A stretch of 64,000 nucleotides of DNA from Amarolinea aalborgensis (GTDB lineage Bacteria > Chloroflexota > Anaerolineae > SSC4 > Amarolineaceae): positions 1 to 64,000 of the forward strand of contig NZ_UETR01000005.1 of assembly GCF_900491745.1 (NCBI RefSeq), read 5' to 3'. Made by a program: the position numbers and the translations under genes. Shown piece by piece: positions 44,963-54,060 of this stretch. The stretch's first letter is position 1; each line of letters starts with the position of its first letter. The notes under the pieces are model-generated. The model was given only the letters and a program-made list of their open reading frames with translations. It had not been told where the DNA came from and did no database searches.

Positions 44963-46927
44963 ATGAGCATTCTACCCATCAACCTGGATGATCTGATCAA
45001 CGCCCGTTCGGTTGAGTCGGTGCGCCGCGAATTCAAAGGAACCTGGTCTGCTCCCATCCTGGATCAAACGATTCGCACGATCGGCGCCTTTGCCAACGAT
45101 TTTTTCAACCTCAACGGCGGCTACATCGTGATCGGAGTGGATGAACATAACGGTTTACCGGTCTTGCCGCCGCGCGGCCTCGAAGGTTTCAATCTTGATG
45201 AGATTCAGAAACAGATTCGAGGAAACTGTAAGAAGATTGATCCTGAGTACCAACCAGTGATTGCGCCTGAGGTATACCAGGGAAAACAGATTCTGGTCAT
45301 ATGGGCTCCGGCCGGCGATGTGCGACCCTACCTGGCGCCAGAGGCGACCCGCGGCGGCGAGCGAAGGTATTTCGTCAGGCAAGGCGCTGAAACGGTCGAG
45401 GCCAGAAGTGAAATTCTGACCCAGCTCATGGCTATGACTGCCAAAGTTCCCTTCGACGACCGTCGCAGCCTGGGGCATACGATTGACGTGATTTCACCGG
45501 CGCTGGTTCGCAACTTCTTATCCGACATCAAGAGCGATCTCGTGTCACCGGGCGTCCAGATTGCAGATCAAGATTTGTATCGGTACCTACGAATTTCGGC
45601 CCAAGTGAACGGTTTCGATGCGCCCAGGAATGTCGCCCTCCTTTTCTTCGTCAATGAACCGGAGATCTACTTCCCAGGCGCAAGAATCGAAGTGGTGCAA
45701 TTTGGAGATGGGGCCGGCGGCGACCTCATCGAAGAGAAGCTGTTCCGCGGGCCGTTGTCAGCGCAGGTGCGGCAAGCGTTGGACTATTTGGATGCCTTGA
45801 GCACTACGATGATTCGGAAGATTCCCCGGCAGGCCGAAGCCCACAAAACGGTCGCTTTTCCATACGAAGCGATGGAAGAAGCCCTGGTGAACGCAGTGTA
45901 TCATCGCAGCTACGAAGGAGTGCAGGAGCCGGTAAAGGTCTACCTCTATCCTGACCGGATGGAAATCATCAGCTACCCTGGTCCGGTGCCAGGCATCGAA
46001 ATGCGGCATTTCGAGGTGGGCGCGACCGTGCCTCCGGTGCCGAGTCGCAATAGGCGTATAGGTGAATTCTTGAAAGAACTTCGCCTGGCTGAAGGGCGCG
46101 GGACAGGCATTCCCAAAATCTACCGCAAGATGAATGAAAACGGTTCGCCGCGACCGATTTTTGAGTTTGATGAGAGCCGAACTTACTTTCGCGTTATTCT
46201 CCCGGCCCATCCCCAATATGTGGTCATCCACGCACTACGCGAAAGCGCCCATTTGTGGGCCGCAGGTGAGCGTCAACGGGCTATTGAGAACCTGGAAGAG
46301 GCGGCGAGTCGCGCAGCGAACTCCGGCGCGCTCGTGGCGCAGATGATTGAATATCACGCTTTCTTGGGTAATGCTCGCGCAGCTGAGAGGCTTTTTGCCA
46401 GCGTTCGCTCCGACGCGACGATGATGGATGCACATCTACCCTTCATTGCCATGGCGAGATATTACCTCGACATCGGCGAGCCCTTGAAGGCAGCAGACCT
46501 GCTTTCTCAAATTCCGTCGCCGACGAGAATTGATGACCTCATCGAGCTTGCTGTTTTGTACAAAAGGTCTGGCCGCTTTGCCGATGCACACAGCGTGTTC
46601 GCGTCAAATTACGACATGATCAAAGACAGCGCCAAAGCTGTACATGAATATGCTCAGACGAAGCTCAGGCTGTCTATGTCTTCAGCATCAAGAGACAGAG
46701 CGACGAAGCGGCGGCTGACGCGAGACGCGATTGAGTTGCTGCGACGCGCTATTCAGTTGTCTGACGATCGTGTTCGCAACGCATGGTGCTACTTCGACCT
46801 GGCCAAGGCGCTGACCTGGCTAAAAGCCCCAGATACTGAGATACGCCAGGCCTATGAAAAGGCGCTGGAGCTGCAGCCAAACGAACCACGATTCAGTGAG
46901 TCGTTCGAGGATTGGGAGCGAAAATGA
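44963..46927 (+). CDS. AlbA_2/Schlafen-domain protein with ATPase-like and TPR regions
   Basis: The 654-residue protein starts with an AlbA_2/Schlafen domain (VRREFKGTWSA, FANDFFNLNGGYIVIGVDE, RRYFVRQGAET). A HATPase_c_4-type region follows with YEAMEEALVNAVYHRSY, YPDRMEIISYPGP and LRLAEGRGTGIPKI. The last 200 residues are TPR-like. Such proteins are annotated as ATP-binding putative transcriptional regulators and occur in mobile or defence settings; the biochemical role is unknown. ATG 44963. The lower GC and the adjacent gene remnant suggest transfer. Confidence 0.82.
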   Translation: MSILPINLDDLINARSVESVRREFKGTWSAPILDQTIRTIGAFANDFFNLNGGYIVIGVDEHNGLPVLPPRGLEGFNLDEIQKQIRGNCKKIDPEYQPVIAPEVYQGKQILVIWAPAGDVRPYLAPEATRGGERRYFVRQGAETVEARSEILTQLMAMTAKVPFDDRRSLGHTIDVISPALVRNFLSDIKSDLVSPGVQIADQDLYRYLRISAQVNGFDAPRNVALLFFVNEPEIYFPGARIEVVQFGDGAGGDLIEEKLFRGPLSAQVRQALDYLDALSTTMIRKIPRQAEAHKTVAFPYEAMEEALVNAVYHRSYEGVQEPVKVYLYPDRMEIISYPGPVPGIEMRHFEVGATVPPVPSRNRRIGEFLKELRLAEGRGTGIPKIYRKMNENGSPRPIFEFDESRTYFRVILPAHPQYVVIHALRESAHLWAAGERQRAIENLEEAASRAANSGALVAQMIEYHAFLGNARAAERLFASVRSDATMMDAHLPFIAMARYYLDIGEPLKAADLLSQIPSPTRIDDLIELAVLYKRSGRFADAHSVFASNYDMIKDSAKAVHEYAQTKLRLSMSSASRDRATKRRLTRDAIELLRRAIQLSDDRVRNAWCYFDLAKALTWLKAPDTEIRQAYEKALELQPNEPRFSESFEDWERK

Positions 46928-47003
46928 CAAGAATTACTACCCACACCAGAGAAATGACAGCGGCCGGCATAGTGGCTTTTCCCTAGAATCAAGGATTGAT
47001 CCC

Positions 47004-48308
47004 ATGATTTCAACCAGTTATCAGATCCCGGGCCTTGTCTTAACCGACCATGACTTCAGCGTGCCGCTCGATCATGCGCAGCCGCACGGCGAGCAGATCA
47101 GCGTTTTTGCGCGGGAGGTCGTTGCGGTTGACAAGACCCATGCGAACCTGCCCTGGCTCGTCTTTTTTCAGGGCGGCCCTGGCTATGCCTCGCCCCGCCC
47201 TGACAGCAACGGCGGTTGGCTCAAACGCGCGCTGCGAGATTACCGGGTCCTCCTGCTTGATCAGCGCGGCACCGGCCGCAGCACGCCGCTGACGTTCCAG
47301 ACCCTGGCGCGCTTGCCGTCGCCCCAGGCCCAGGCCGACTATGTGAAAAACTTTCGCGCCGACGCCATCGTGCGCGATGCCGAGGCGATTCGCCAGACCC
47401 TGGCCGGCGCGGAAACGCCGTGGACTGCGCTTGGGCAGAGCTTCGGCGGTTTCTGCCTGTTGACCTATCTCTCGCTGGCCCCTCAAGGCCTGGCCGCGGC
47501 GCTCATCACCGGCGGTCTGGCCTCCCTGACCCGCCCCGTGGATGATGTCTATCGCGCCACCTATCGCCGGGTGCTGAGCCGGAATCAGCGCTTCTACGAA
47601 CGCTATCCGCAGGATGTGGCGCGGGGCCAACGCATCGTGGACTACCTGCTGACGCACGATGTTCGCTTGCCGAGCGGCGGACGCCTGACTGCGCGCCGCT
47701 TCCAGCAGGTGGGCATGGGCTTTGGCGCCAGCAACGGCTTCGAAGAGGTGCATTACCTGCTGGAAAACGCCTTTGTCGCTGGCGCCCATGGCCCGGAAAT
47801 CAACTTTGTCTTTCTGCGCGCGCTCGAGTCCATGCAGCCCTTTGACACCAACCCCATCTATGCCTTGCTGCACGAGCCGTGCTACTGCCAGGGCGCCGCC
47901 GCCAACTGGTCGGCGGCGCGCGTGCAAGCCGAATTCCCTGCGTTCGATCTGCACGCAGCCGCAAACGGCCAGACGCCAGTCTACTTGATGGGCGAAATGA
48001 TCTTCCCGTGGATGTTCGAAGATTATGCCTACCTGCAGCCGCTGCAAGCCGCCGCGGAAATCCTGGCCGCGTACGACGGCTGGCCGCGGCTGTATGATGT
48101 GGACGTTCTGCGCGCCAACCGCGTGCCGGTGGCAGCCCTTTCCTACTACGATGATATGTATGTCGAAATGGCATTCGCAGAGGAGACAGCGCACACCGTG
48201 CGCGGCCTCAAGCTGTGGGTGACCAATGAATACGACCATAATGGCCTGCGCGCCGACGGCGAGCGTGTGCTGGGCCGCCTGTTGGACATGCTGCACGGCG
48301 CAGTCTAA
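47004..48308 (+). CDS. Prolyl aminopeptidase-like S33 hydrolase
   Basis: The 434-residue alpha/beta hydrolase has the proline-iminopeptidase signatures FFQGGPGYASPRP and LLDQRGTGRSTPL. The nucleophile Ser is in ALGQSFGGFC (about residue 150) and the Asp and His are probably in ALSYYDDMYVE and NEYDHNGLRADG. Such cytoplasmic enzymes remove N-terminal Pro or other residues from peptides. AAGGA precedes ATG 47004. Length matches the larger PIP family. Confidence 0.88.
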   Translation: MISTSYQIPGLVLTDHDFSVPLDHAQPHGEQISVFAREVVAVDKTHANLPWLVFFQGGPGYASPRPDSNGGWLKRALRDYRVLLLDQRGTGRSTPLTFQTLARLPSPQAQADYVKNFRADAIVRDAEAIRQTLAGAETPWTALGQSFGGFCLLTYLSLAPQGLAAALITGGLASLTRPVDDVYRATYRRVLSRNQRFYERYPQDVARGQRIVDYLLTHDVRLPSGGRLTARRFQQVGMGFGASNGFEEVHYLLENAFVAGAHGPEINFVFLRALESMQPFDTNPIYALLHEPCYCQGAAANWSAARVQAEFPAFDLHAAANGQTPVYLMGEMIFPWMFEDYAYLQPLQAAAEILAAYDGWPRLYDVDVLRANRVPVAALSYYDDMYVEMAFAEETAHTVRGLKLWVTNEYDHNGLRADGERVLGRLLDMLHGAV

Positions 48309-48374
48309 ACTGATCACGCCGGTCCACGCAATCGCGTGCAGCCGTTGGCCGGCAAGAACGACAAGGGGACTTAG

Positions 48375-48692
48375 ATGGGATTTTTCGATACGCTCAAATC
48401 CGTCTTCAAGGGCGGCGGCGATCGCAAGCCGCCGGATGCCAGCGCCTGGTACTACGTGCGCTGCCAGCGCTGCGGCGAAGTCATCAGGGCGCGGGTGGAC
48501 ATGCGCAATGATCCGAGCGAAGATGACGACGGACAGTACATCGTACGAAAAACGCTGGTCGGGGGCGCGCGCCGCTGCTTTGCCCGCCTGGAAATGACCC
48601 TGACCTTGGACGCCGGCCGCCGCCTGCAAAGCCAGGAGGTGACAGGCGGCGAGTTCGTCACAGAGGCCGATTACACGGCGTCCCTGGCGTAG
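48375..48692 (+). CDS. Small conserved CxxC protein
   Basis: The 105-residue protein begins MGFFDTLKSVFKGGGD and has WYYVRCQRCGEVIRARVDMRND, one CxxC that could bind metal, then VTGGEFVTEADY. Similar short proteins seem common in Chloroflexota, from memory. AAGGGGAC precedes the ATG. Function unknown; one Cys pair cannot by itself make a full zinc site. Confidence 0.75.
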   Translation: MGFFDTLKSVFKGGGDRKPPDASAWYYVRCQRCGEVIRARVDMRNDPSEDDDGQYIVRKTLVGGARRCFARLEMTLTLDAGRRLQSQEVTGGEFVTEADYTASLA

Positions 48693-48725
48693 GGCAGGCC
48701 CGGCTGCGCCAGCGTGTGCCACACG

Positions 48726-49685
48726 CTACGATCCAGACGCCGCAGGTGGAGATGCACTGACCGCCGGCAGCGCCTCGACCGCGGCCTCGCGATCGAGCTG
48801 CGTATCTTCCCAAGACACCGGGTCTTCCAATGGCTCCAGGTGCGTCACGATGGTGACGCCCGTCAGCGCCTCGCGCACCTCGCGTTCAATCTGCTCCAGC
48901 AGTTGATGGCCTTGCTGCACCGTCCACTGGCCAGGCACCAGGATGTGAACCGACATGAAGCGCCGCGAAGCCGATTGGCGCGTGCGCAAAGCATGGAACT
49001 GCAGACCATGCACGCGATACTTGTCCAGGATATTGGTCACAATGCCGCGTTCAGGGACGGGCCAGGCTGTATCGAGCAGCCCAAGCGCCGAGCGCCGCAC
49101 GAGCTGCACGCCCGACCAAACGATGTTGAGCGCAACGGCAATGGCAATCAGCGGATCCAGGCGCTCCCAGCCGGTCAATGCCACGGCCCCGATGCCGGCC
49201 ACCACCCCGACCGAGGTCCAGACGTCGGTCATCAAATGCTGCGAGTCCGCCTCCAGCGTGATCGAGCCGAAGCGCTTGCCCGCGCGCCGCAGCACCAGGG
49301 CCACGCCCAGGTTGATGAGCGAGGCCAGCACGGAAATGCCCAGGCCCAGGCCAACCGCTTCTAACGGCTGCGGGTGCAGGAGGCGATTCCACGCCGCAAC
49401 GCCGATGCTGATGGCCGCCACCAGGATCAACGCGCCTTCCACGCCGCTGCTGAAATACTCGGCCTTGTCATGCCCATAGACATGATCCTCGTCGGGCGGC
49501 CGCGCGGCCACGGTCAACATCGCCAGCGCCATCAGGGCGGCCGCCAGGTTGACCACCGATTCGAGGGCATCGGACAAGAGGCCAACCGAACCGGTGACGA
49601 AATAGGCGGCCGTCTTCAGGCCGATGGTCAAGATGGCCGCGGCAATCGAAAGCCAGGCGAAACGCGTCAACGAAGGTCGGTGCAT
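48726..49685 (-). CDS. Cation diffusion facilitator (CDF) transporter
   Basis: The 319-residue membrane protein exports divalent metals such as zinc. Family features: SDALESVVNLAAAL in helix 2, YGHDKAEYFS, and EADSQHLMTDVWTSVG in helix 5, giving the HD/DD metal site, with a C-terminal cytosolic domain (MSVHILVPG...THLEPLED). AAAGGA precedes the ATG. It lies 11 bp after the polyferredoxin gene and next to the divergent smtB-zntA operon, making a metal-handling neighbourhood. Confidence 0.92.
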   Translation of the reverse strand: MHRPSLTRFAWLSIAAAILTIGLKTAAYFVTGSVGLLSDALESVVNLAAALMALAMLTVAARPPDEDHVYGHDKAEYFSSGVEGALILVAAISIGVAAWNRLLHPQPLEAVGLGLGISVLASLINLGVALVLRRAGKRFGSITLEADSQHLMTDVWTSVGVVAGIGAVALTGWERLDPLIAIAVALNIVWSGVQLVRRSALGLLDTAWPVPERGIVTNILDKYRVHGLQFHALRTRQSASRRFMSVHILVPGQWTVQQGHQLLEQIEREVREALTGVTIVTHLEPLEDPVSWEDTQLDREAAVEALPAVSASPPAASGS

Positions 49686-49696
49686 GATCTATCCTT

Positions 49697-50917
49697 TCAA
49701 TGACTGATCGTCTTGGTCAGTGATTTGTTGCACACATAGCATGTGGGGCGAAGTGAGGTATCGGTCAGTGTTTGGCAGACGGCGCACGGGTTGAGCTGAC
49801 CACTGCGCAGGGGAACTTTCACACGTCGGCCGAGTTGGGTCGGGTCAACCGCGGCGCCGTACGTGATTGCAGCTTCGGGGCAAGCCGCCGCACAGATACC
49901 GCAGTCCACGCAGTCAGCGGCAATGAAACTAAGGTCAAACGCAGTCAAGGGCGCAGCATCTGGCGTGGAAGCCGCTTGCTCTTGCGTTGTCCAGCGAATC
50001 GCCGCCGTGGGGCAGAACCGCGCGCAGAGGCTGCACGCGCTGCATTCTGCACTGACTTCAACGGTAGCCCACGGCAGATCGCTGACATCAAGCGCCGGCG
50101 CGGAAGGCTGACCGAGTCGAGACAAAGCCGCCGTCAGGTGGCGGCGTTGATAGGGCACTTCATCGCCGCGCTGCAGTGGCGGCACGATGGTCATGTCAGG
50201 CGGCGCTAACGGATCAACAGCCACCGCGGAGACCACCTGCGCGGTCGTGCGCCGCAAGAAGGTCAGGAATTCGCGGCGTGAATAGGACGGCTGCTGACCG
50301 GAAAAGAGATCCACGCGATGCGATGCAACCAGCGCGCCTGGCTCGGTGAGCTGCGTACGCAGTTTCACCGCATGACCCCAGACTGCCAGCAAGCGATCAG
50401 CATGCGCCGCCGTCTCGCGAATCAGGGGCGCGGCCTTGCCGAGTGGACACCCGGCGCAGCCGCTGTCATTCAGCCACAGGTTGCGCTGCCGTGGTCTTGC
50501 CAGGTCCAGTAGCTCACCCAGGGAGAGCGCCGCCAGGCAGCGGCCGGTCTGTAACACCGCCTCCACGGGCGCGGCGGTTTTGTCGGCATGCCCATTGGCC
50601 GGGCACGTCAGTTCCAGCGCGCGCGCGGTGAGCGGCGCTGCGGCATCCAACAGCTTCTGATCATCCTGCATTTGCCTGGGAGTTGAAAAGACGCCCGTTG
50701 GACATTCCTTGAGGCAAACTCCGCACTGCACGCAGGCCTCCGGCTCGATCTGCACGTTCGGTCCGTAAACCGAGATTGCGGCGACCGGACACGCCTGCGC
50801 GCAAAGATCGCAGTTGGCCGCCTTGAATCGGCGATTGAGGCACAGGCCGTCATTGACAGCCGGCGTCTCGGCGCTGAATGTGGCGAAAAGTTTGGTCAGG
50901 AGCGTGAGATCAGGCAT
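49697..50917 (-). CDS. Polyferredoxin-like protein with four 4Fe-4S motifs
   Basis: The 406-residue protein carries four CxxCxxxCP-type motifs: CDLCAQACP and CVQCGVCLKECP near the N-terminus, CSACSLCARFCP and CVDCGICAAACP near the C-terminus. Additional Cys pairs are CAGC in the middle (ALELTCP region nearby) and CAVC/CYVC at the end. It probably passes electrons in the cytoplasm. The central 170 residues match nothing I recognise. It is transcribed with the CDF gene (11-bp gap). The partner enzyme is not in the window. Confidence 0.82.
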   Translation of the reverse strand: MPDLTLLTKLFATFSAETPAVNDGLCLNRRFKAANCDLCAQACPVAAISVYGPNVQIEPEACVQCGVCLKECPTGVFSTPRQMQDDQKLLDAAAPLTARALELTCPANGHADKTAAPVEAVLQTGRCLAALSLGELLDLARPRQRNLWLNDSGCAGCPLGKAAPLIRETAAHADRLLAVWGHAVKLRTQLTEPGALVASHRVDLFSGQQPSYSRREFLTFLRRTTAQVVSAVAVDPLAPPDMTIVPPLQRGDEVPYQRRHLTAALSRLGQPSAPALDVSDLPWATVEVSAECSACSLCARFCPTAAIRWTTQEQAASTPDAAPLTAFDLSFIAADCVDCGICAAACPEAAITYGAAVDPTQLGRRVKVPLRSGQLNPCAVCQTLTDTSLRPTCYVCNKSLTKTISH

Positions 50918-51092
50918 CTGGCAATCTACTCATCAGAGATAAAGGCCTGGCCGAAAAGCGCCATGTGGTCGCGACGCCCTTTCTAGCCAGTCTCCAGAGC
51001 AACAGGCAGTCGCTCAGCGCTGGTCAAGTATTGCATGCGCTGTTTCGATTGTATCACAGGGTCATGGGCAGGTCAAAGCACCGCACGGCAGA

Positions 51093-51121
51093 TTGACAAA
51101 CGGCGCTTCCTGTGCTAACAT
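51093..51121 (+). promoter_or_regulatory. Promoter of the smtB-zntA operon
   Basis: TTGACA (51093-51098), a 17-bp spacer and TAACAT (51116-51121) lie about 45 bp before the smtB start. The -10 box is inside the operator palindrome. Confidence 0.75.
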
Positions 51122-51143
51122 ATGAATGGTTATTCATATGTTA
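51116..51143. promoter_or_regulatory. ArsR/SmtB-type operator
   Basis: TAACATATGAAT (51116-51127), a 4-bp spacer and ATTCATATGTTA (51132-51143) form a perfect 12-4-12 palindrome. The ATATGAA/TTCATAT core is like SmtB, CzrA and ZiaR operators. It covers the -10 box, so bound repressor should block RNA polymerase until metal releases it. Confidence 0.85.
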
Positions 51144-51163
51144 GCGAATGAACGGCGGATTTG

Positions 51164-51511
51164 ATGGATCCCAGTGTGATCAACATGGTAGATGAACATC
51201 CCTTGCAACAGGCTGTTCCGTTGCTGGCGCCTGAGCAAGCTGCGCGTCTGGCTGATCTTTTCAAGTCGCTGAGCGATCCAACACGCGTGCGTCTGATGTC
51301 GGCGCTGGCGCAGACGCCAGAACTGTGCGTCAGCGATCTCAGCACGCTCTTGGGCATGGGGCAGTCGGCGGTTTCGCACCAACTGGCCTACCTGCGTGAG
51401 ATGAGCCTGGTGCGCATGCGCCGCGCCGGACGCCACATCTTCTACGCCCTGGACGATGATCATATTCAACGCCTGTTCGAGCAAGGTCTCGATCACGTGC
51501 GACATGGGTGA
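51164..51511 (+). CDS. ArsR/SmtB family metal-sensing repressor
   Basis: The 115-residue winged-helix protein has ELCVSDLSTLLGMGQSAVSHQLAYLR as its recognition region. The C-terminal DDDHIQRLFEQGLDHVRH supplies an alpha5-type site (Asp, His ... His, His) as in the zinc sensors SmtB and CzrA. The alpha3 ELCVCDL cadmium/lead motif has Ser in place of its second Cys, favouring zinc sensing. ATG 51164 is used; TTG 51161 is adjacent. It overlaps the ATPase gene by 8 bp. Confidence 0.92.
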   Translation: MDPSVINMVDEHPLQQAVPLLAPEQAARLADLFKSLSDPTRVRLMSALAQTPELCVSDLSTLLGMGQSAVSHQLAYLREMSLVRMRRAGRHIFYALDDDHIQRLFEQGLDHVRHG

Positions 51512-53987
51512 TTCTGTGCAAAAGATCAAACTTGACCTGCCGGTCATTTTACCTGCAAACGGGGATTGCCAGCCCTGCACCGAACGTCTGTTGGAGACCT
51601 TGCGCCAGCGCGGCGGCCTCTTCGAGGCCCATCTCGATCACAACGGCGGCCAGGCGGCTCAACTATGCCTCCACTATGACCCCAGCCTGGTGACGATGGC
51701 CATGGTGGAGCAGCATGCGCGCGAGGCTGGCATCAGCGTGCAGCAGCGCTATCGTCACCGTGAGTTGACCATCGAAGGCATGGACTGCGCCGATTGCGCC
51801 CTGAAGCTGGAGCGCGGGGTGGGCCAGCTGAACGGGGTGCTGAACGCTGCGGTCAACTTCACGGCCGGCAAGATGTGGGTTGAGTATGACACCGATGCCG
51901 TGGACCAGAGCGTCATCGCCGGACGCATCCATCGGCTGGGCTATGCGGTGAAGGAAGAAGGCGCAGAAACCACGGGCGCGCAAGAAACAGCGCCAGCCTT
52001 CGTGCGCTTCCTCACGGCGCACCCGCGAGATGTCTCCACGCTGCTGGCGGGGCTGCTGCTGGCGGCGGCTGGCGCGCTGACGCTGGCTGGCGCGGCCGGC
52101 TGGATGGTCAATGCCGTGGCTGTGCTCGCAACCGCCACAGGCGGCTGGTTCGTGGCGCGACGGGGACTCAGCGCGCTGTGGATCAATCGCGAGCTGGACA
52201 TGAACTTCCTCATGACGCTGGCAGCCGTCGGCGCGCTGGTCATCGGGGAGGTGCAGGAAGCCGCGCTGGTCATGTTCCTCTTCAGCCTGGGCGAAACGCT
52301 TGAAGCCTACACGATGGATCGTGCGCGCCAGAGCATCCGCAGCCTGTTGACGCTGGCGCCGGCCACGGCCACCCGCCTGACGGGCTGTCTGGACTGCGAG
52401 GAGCATCTGGGACAGGATGGCTACAGCGGCGGGATTTGCCCCTTCTGCGCGCAGCATGAGACGCGCGTGCCCGTGGCTGAACTGCGCGTGGGCGACCTGA
52501 TCCTGGTCAAAGCGGGCGAACGCATCGCCATGGATGGAATCGTCACGGCTGGCAGCTCCACGGTCAATCAGGCTTCTGTCACCGGCGAAAGCGCGCCGGT
52601 AGACAAAGCCGTGCACGCCGAGGTCTTTGCCGGCACGCTCAATGGCAGCGGCGCGCTCGAAGTGCAGGTCACGCACCTGGCGGCCGATAACACGATCAGC
52701 CGTTTGATTCACCTGGTAGAACAGGCGCAGGCGCAGAAGGCGCCCACGCAGCGCTGGGTTGACCGCTTTGCGCGCATCTACACTCCCGCCGTGGTGGTGG
52801 GCGCGCTGTTCATCGCCCTGGCGCCTCCGCTCCTGGCCGGCCAGCCTTTCTGGAATCTGCCCGACGGAGCGCACGGCTGGCTCTACCGGGCGCTGACCAT
52901 GCTGGTGATCGCGTGCCCCTGCGCGCTGGTCATCTCCACGCCGGTCAGCATTGTCAGCGCCATCAGCCGCGCGGCGCAGCAGGGCATTTTGATCAAAGGC
53001 GGCGCCTATCTGGAGGCGGTTGGTCGCTTGCGCGTCGTCGCCTTTGACAAGACCGGCACGTTGACGGAGGGCGAACCGGCCCTGACCGACCTGACGCCCA
53101 ACCCAGACGCTGGGATGACAGCCAACGAGGTGCTGGCCGTGGCCGCAGCCGTCGAAAGCCGCTCCGAGCATCCGTTGGCGCAGGCTGTGGTGCGCGCGGC
53201 GCTTGAAAGAGGTCTCACGGTGATACCCGCGCTGGAGGTGCAGGCCTTGAGCGGTCGTGGCGCGCGCGGGCTGGTGGCGGGAAGCGATATCCTGGTAGGC
53301 AGCGTGGCCTTGTTTGAAGAGTTCGGGCAGATCCTGACGCCTGGCCTGACCCAGGCTGTGGCCGATTTGGAGGCAGCCGGGAAGACGGTCATGCTGGTGG
53401 GAAGAGCGACTGGGCCGGTGCTCGGTCTACTGGCCGTGGCTGACCGCGTGCGGCCGGATGCGCGCGAGGCGCTGGTCAGCCTTAAGCGTGCGGGCATCAC
53501 CCACACCGTCATGCTGACTGGCGACAATGAGCGCACCGCACAGGCCATTGCCCGGCAAGCTGGCGTGGATGAGGTGCGTGCGAGCCTGCGGCCGGCGCAG
53601 AAAGTGGCCGCGGTGGAAGCGCTGCTGGCGACGTATGGCGCGGCGGCGATGGTGGGCGACGGCGTCAACGACGCGCCCGCCCTCGCCCGCGCATCAGTCG
53701 GCGTGGCCATGGGTGGCGCGGGCAGCGACCAGGCGCTGGAGACGGCCGATGTCGTGTTGATGGGGGATGATTTGCGCAAGCTGCCAACGCTGATCGCCTT
53801 GAGCCGTCGCGCCTGGCGCATCGTTCAGCAAAATATCCTTCTCAGTCTGAGCATCAAGGCGGTGTTCATGACGTTGGCCCTGTTTGGCGCCGCCACCCTC
53901 TGGATGGCGGTTTTCGCCGACATGGGCGCCTCGCTGATCGTCATCTTCAACGGCATGCGGCTGTTGCGCCGCGCCGCGAGCGAATGA
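51504..53987 (+). CDS. zntA: Zn/Cd/Pb-exporting P-type ATPase
   Basis: The 827-residue P1B ATPase has an HMA domain with GMDCADCA (about residue 92), membrane motif ACPCALVISTPVS, phosphorylation site DKTGT (Asp about 515), the HP motif SEHPLA and GDGVNDAPAL. SIKAVFMTL and FADMGASL in the last helices carry the Lys and Asp typical of Zn/Cd/Pb pumps. Between helix 4 and the actuator domain is an insert with CLDC ... CPFC (about residues 293-315), an extra possible metal site. It is transcribed with smtB. A CPC in the ligand CQPC near the N-terminus is also notable. Confidence 0.93.
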   Translation: MGDSVQKIKLDLPVILPANGDCQPCTERLLETLRQRGGLFEAHLDHNGGQAAQLCLHYDPSLVTMAMVEQHAREAGISVQQRYRHRELTIEGMDCADCALKLERGVGQLNGVLNAAVNFTAGKMWVEYDTDAVDQSVIAGRIHRLGYAVKEEGAETTGAQETAPAFVRFLTAHPRDVSTLLAGLLLAAAGALTLAGAAGWMVNAVAVLATATGGWFVARRGLSALWINRELDMNFLMTLAAVGALVIGEVQEAALVMFLFSLGETLEAYTMDRARQSIRSLLTLAPATATRLTGCLDCEEHLGQDGYSGGICPFCAQHETRVPVAELRVGDLILVKAGERIAMDGIVTAGSSTVNQASVTGESAPVDKAVHAEVFAGTLNGSGALEVQVTHLAADNTISRLIHLVEQAQAQKAPTQRWVDRFARIYTPAVVVGALFIALAPPLLAGQPFWNLPDGAHGWLYRALTMLVIACPCALVISTPVSIVSAISRAAQQGILIKGGAYLEAVGRLRVVAFDKTGTLTEGEPALTDLTPNPDAGMTANEVLAVAAAVESRSEHPLAQAVVRAALERGLTVIPALEVQALSGRGARGLVAGSDILVGSVALFEEFGQILTPGLTQAVADLEAAGKTVMLVGRATGPVLGLLAVADRVRPDAREALVSLKRAGITHTVMLTGDNERTAQAIARQAGVDEVRASLRPAQKVAAVEALLATYGAAAMVGDGVNDAPALARASVGVAMGGAGSDQALETADVVLMGDDLRKLPTLIALSRRAWRIVQQNILLSLSIKAVFMTLALFGAATLWMAVFADMGASLIVIFNGMRLLRRAASE

Positions 53988-54060
53988 GGACTGTCATCAG
54001 TCAGAAGCCGGCAGGCAAACCCATCGGGCGCGCCTGCCCAAATTAAAAGGGGGTTCGAGT

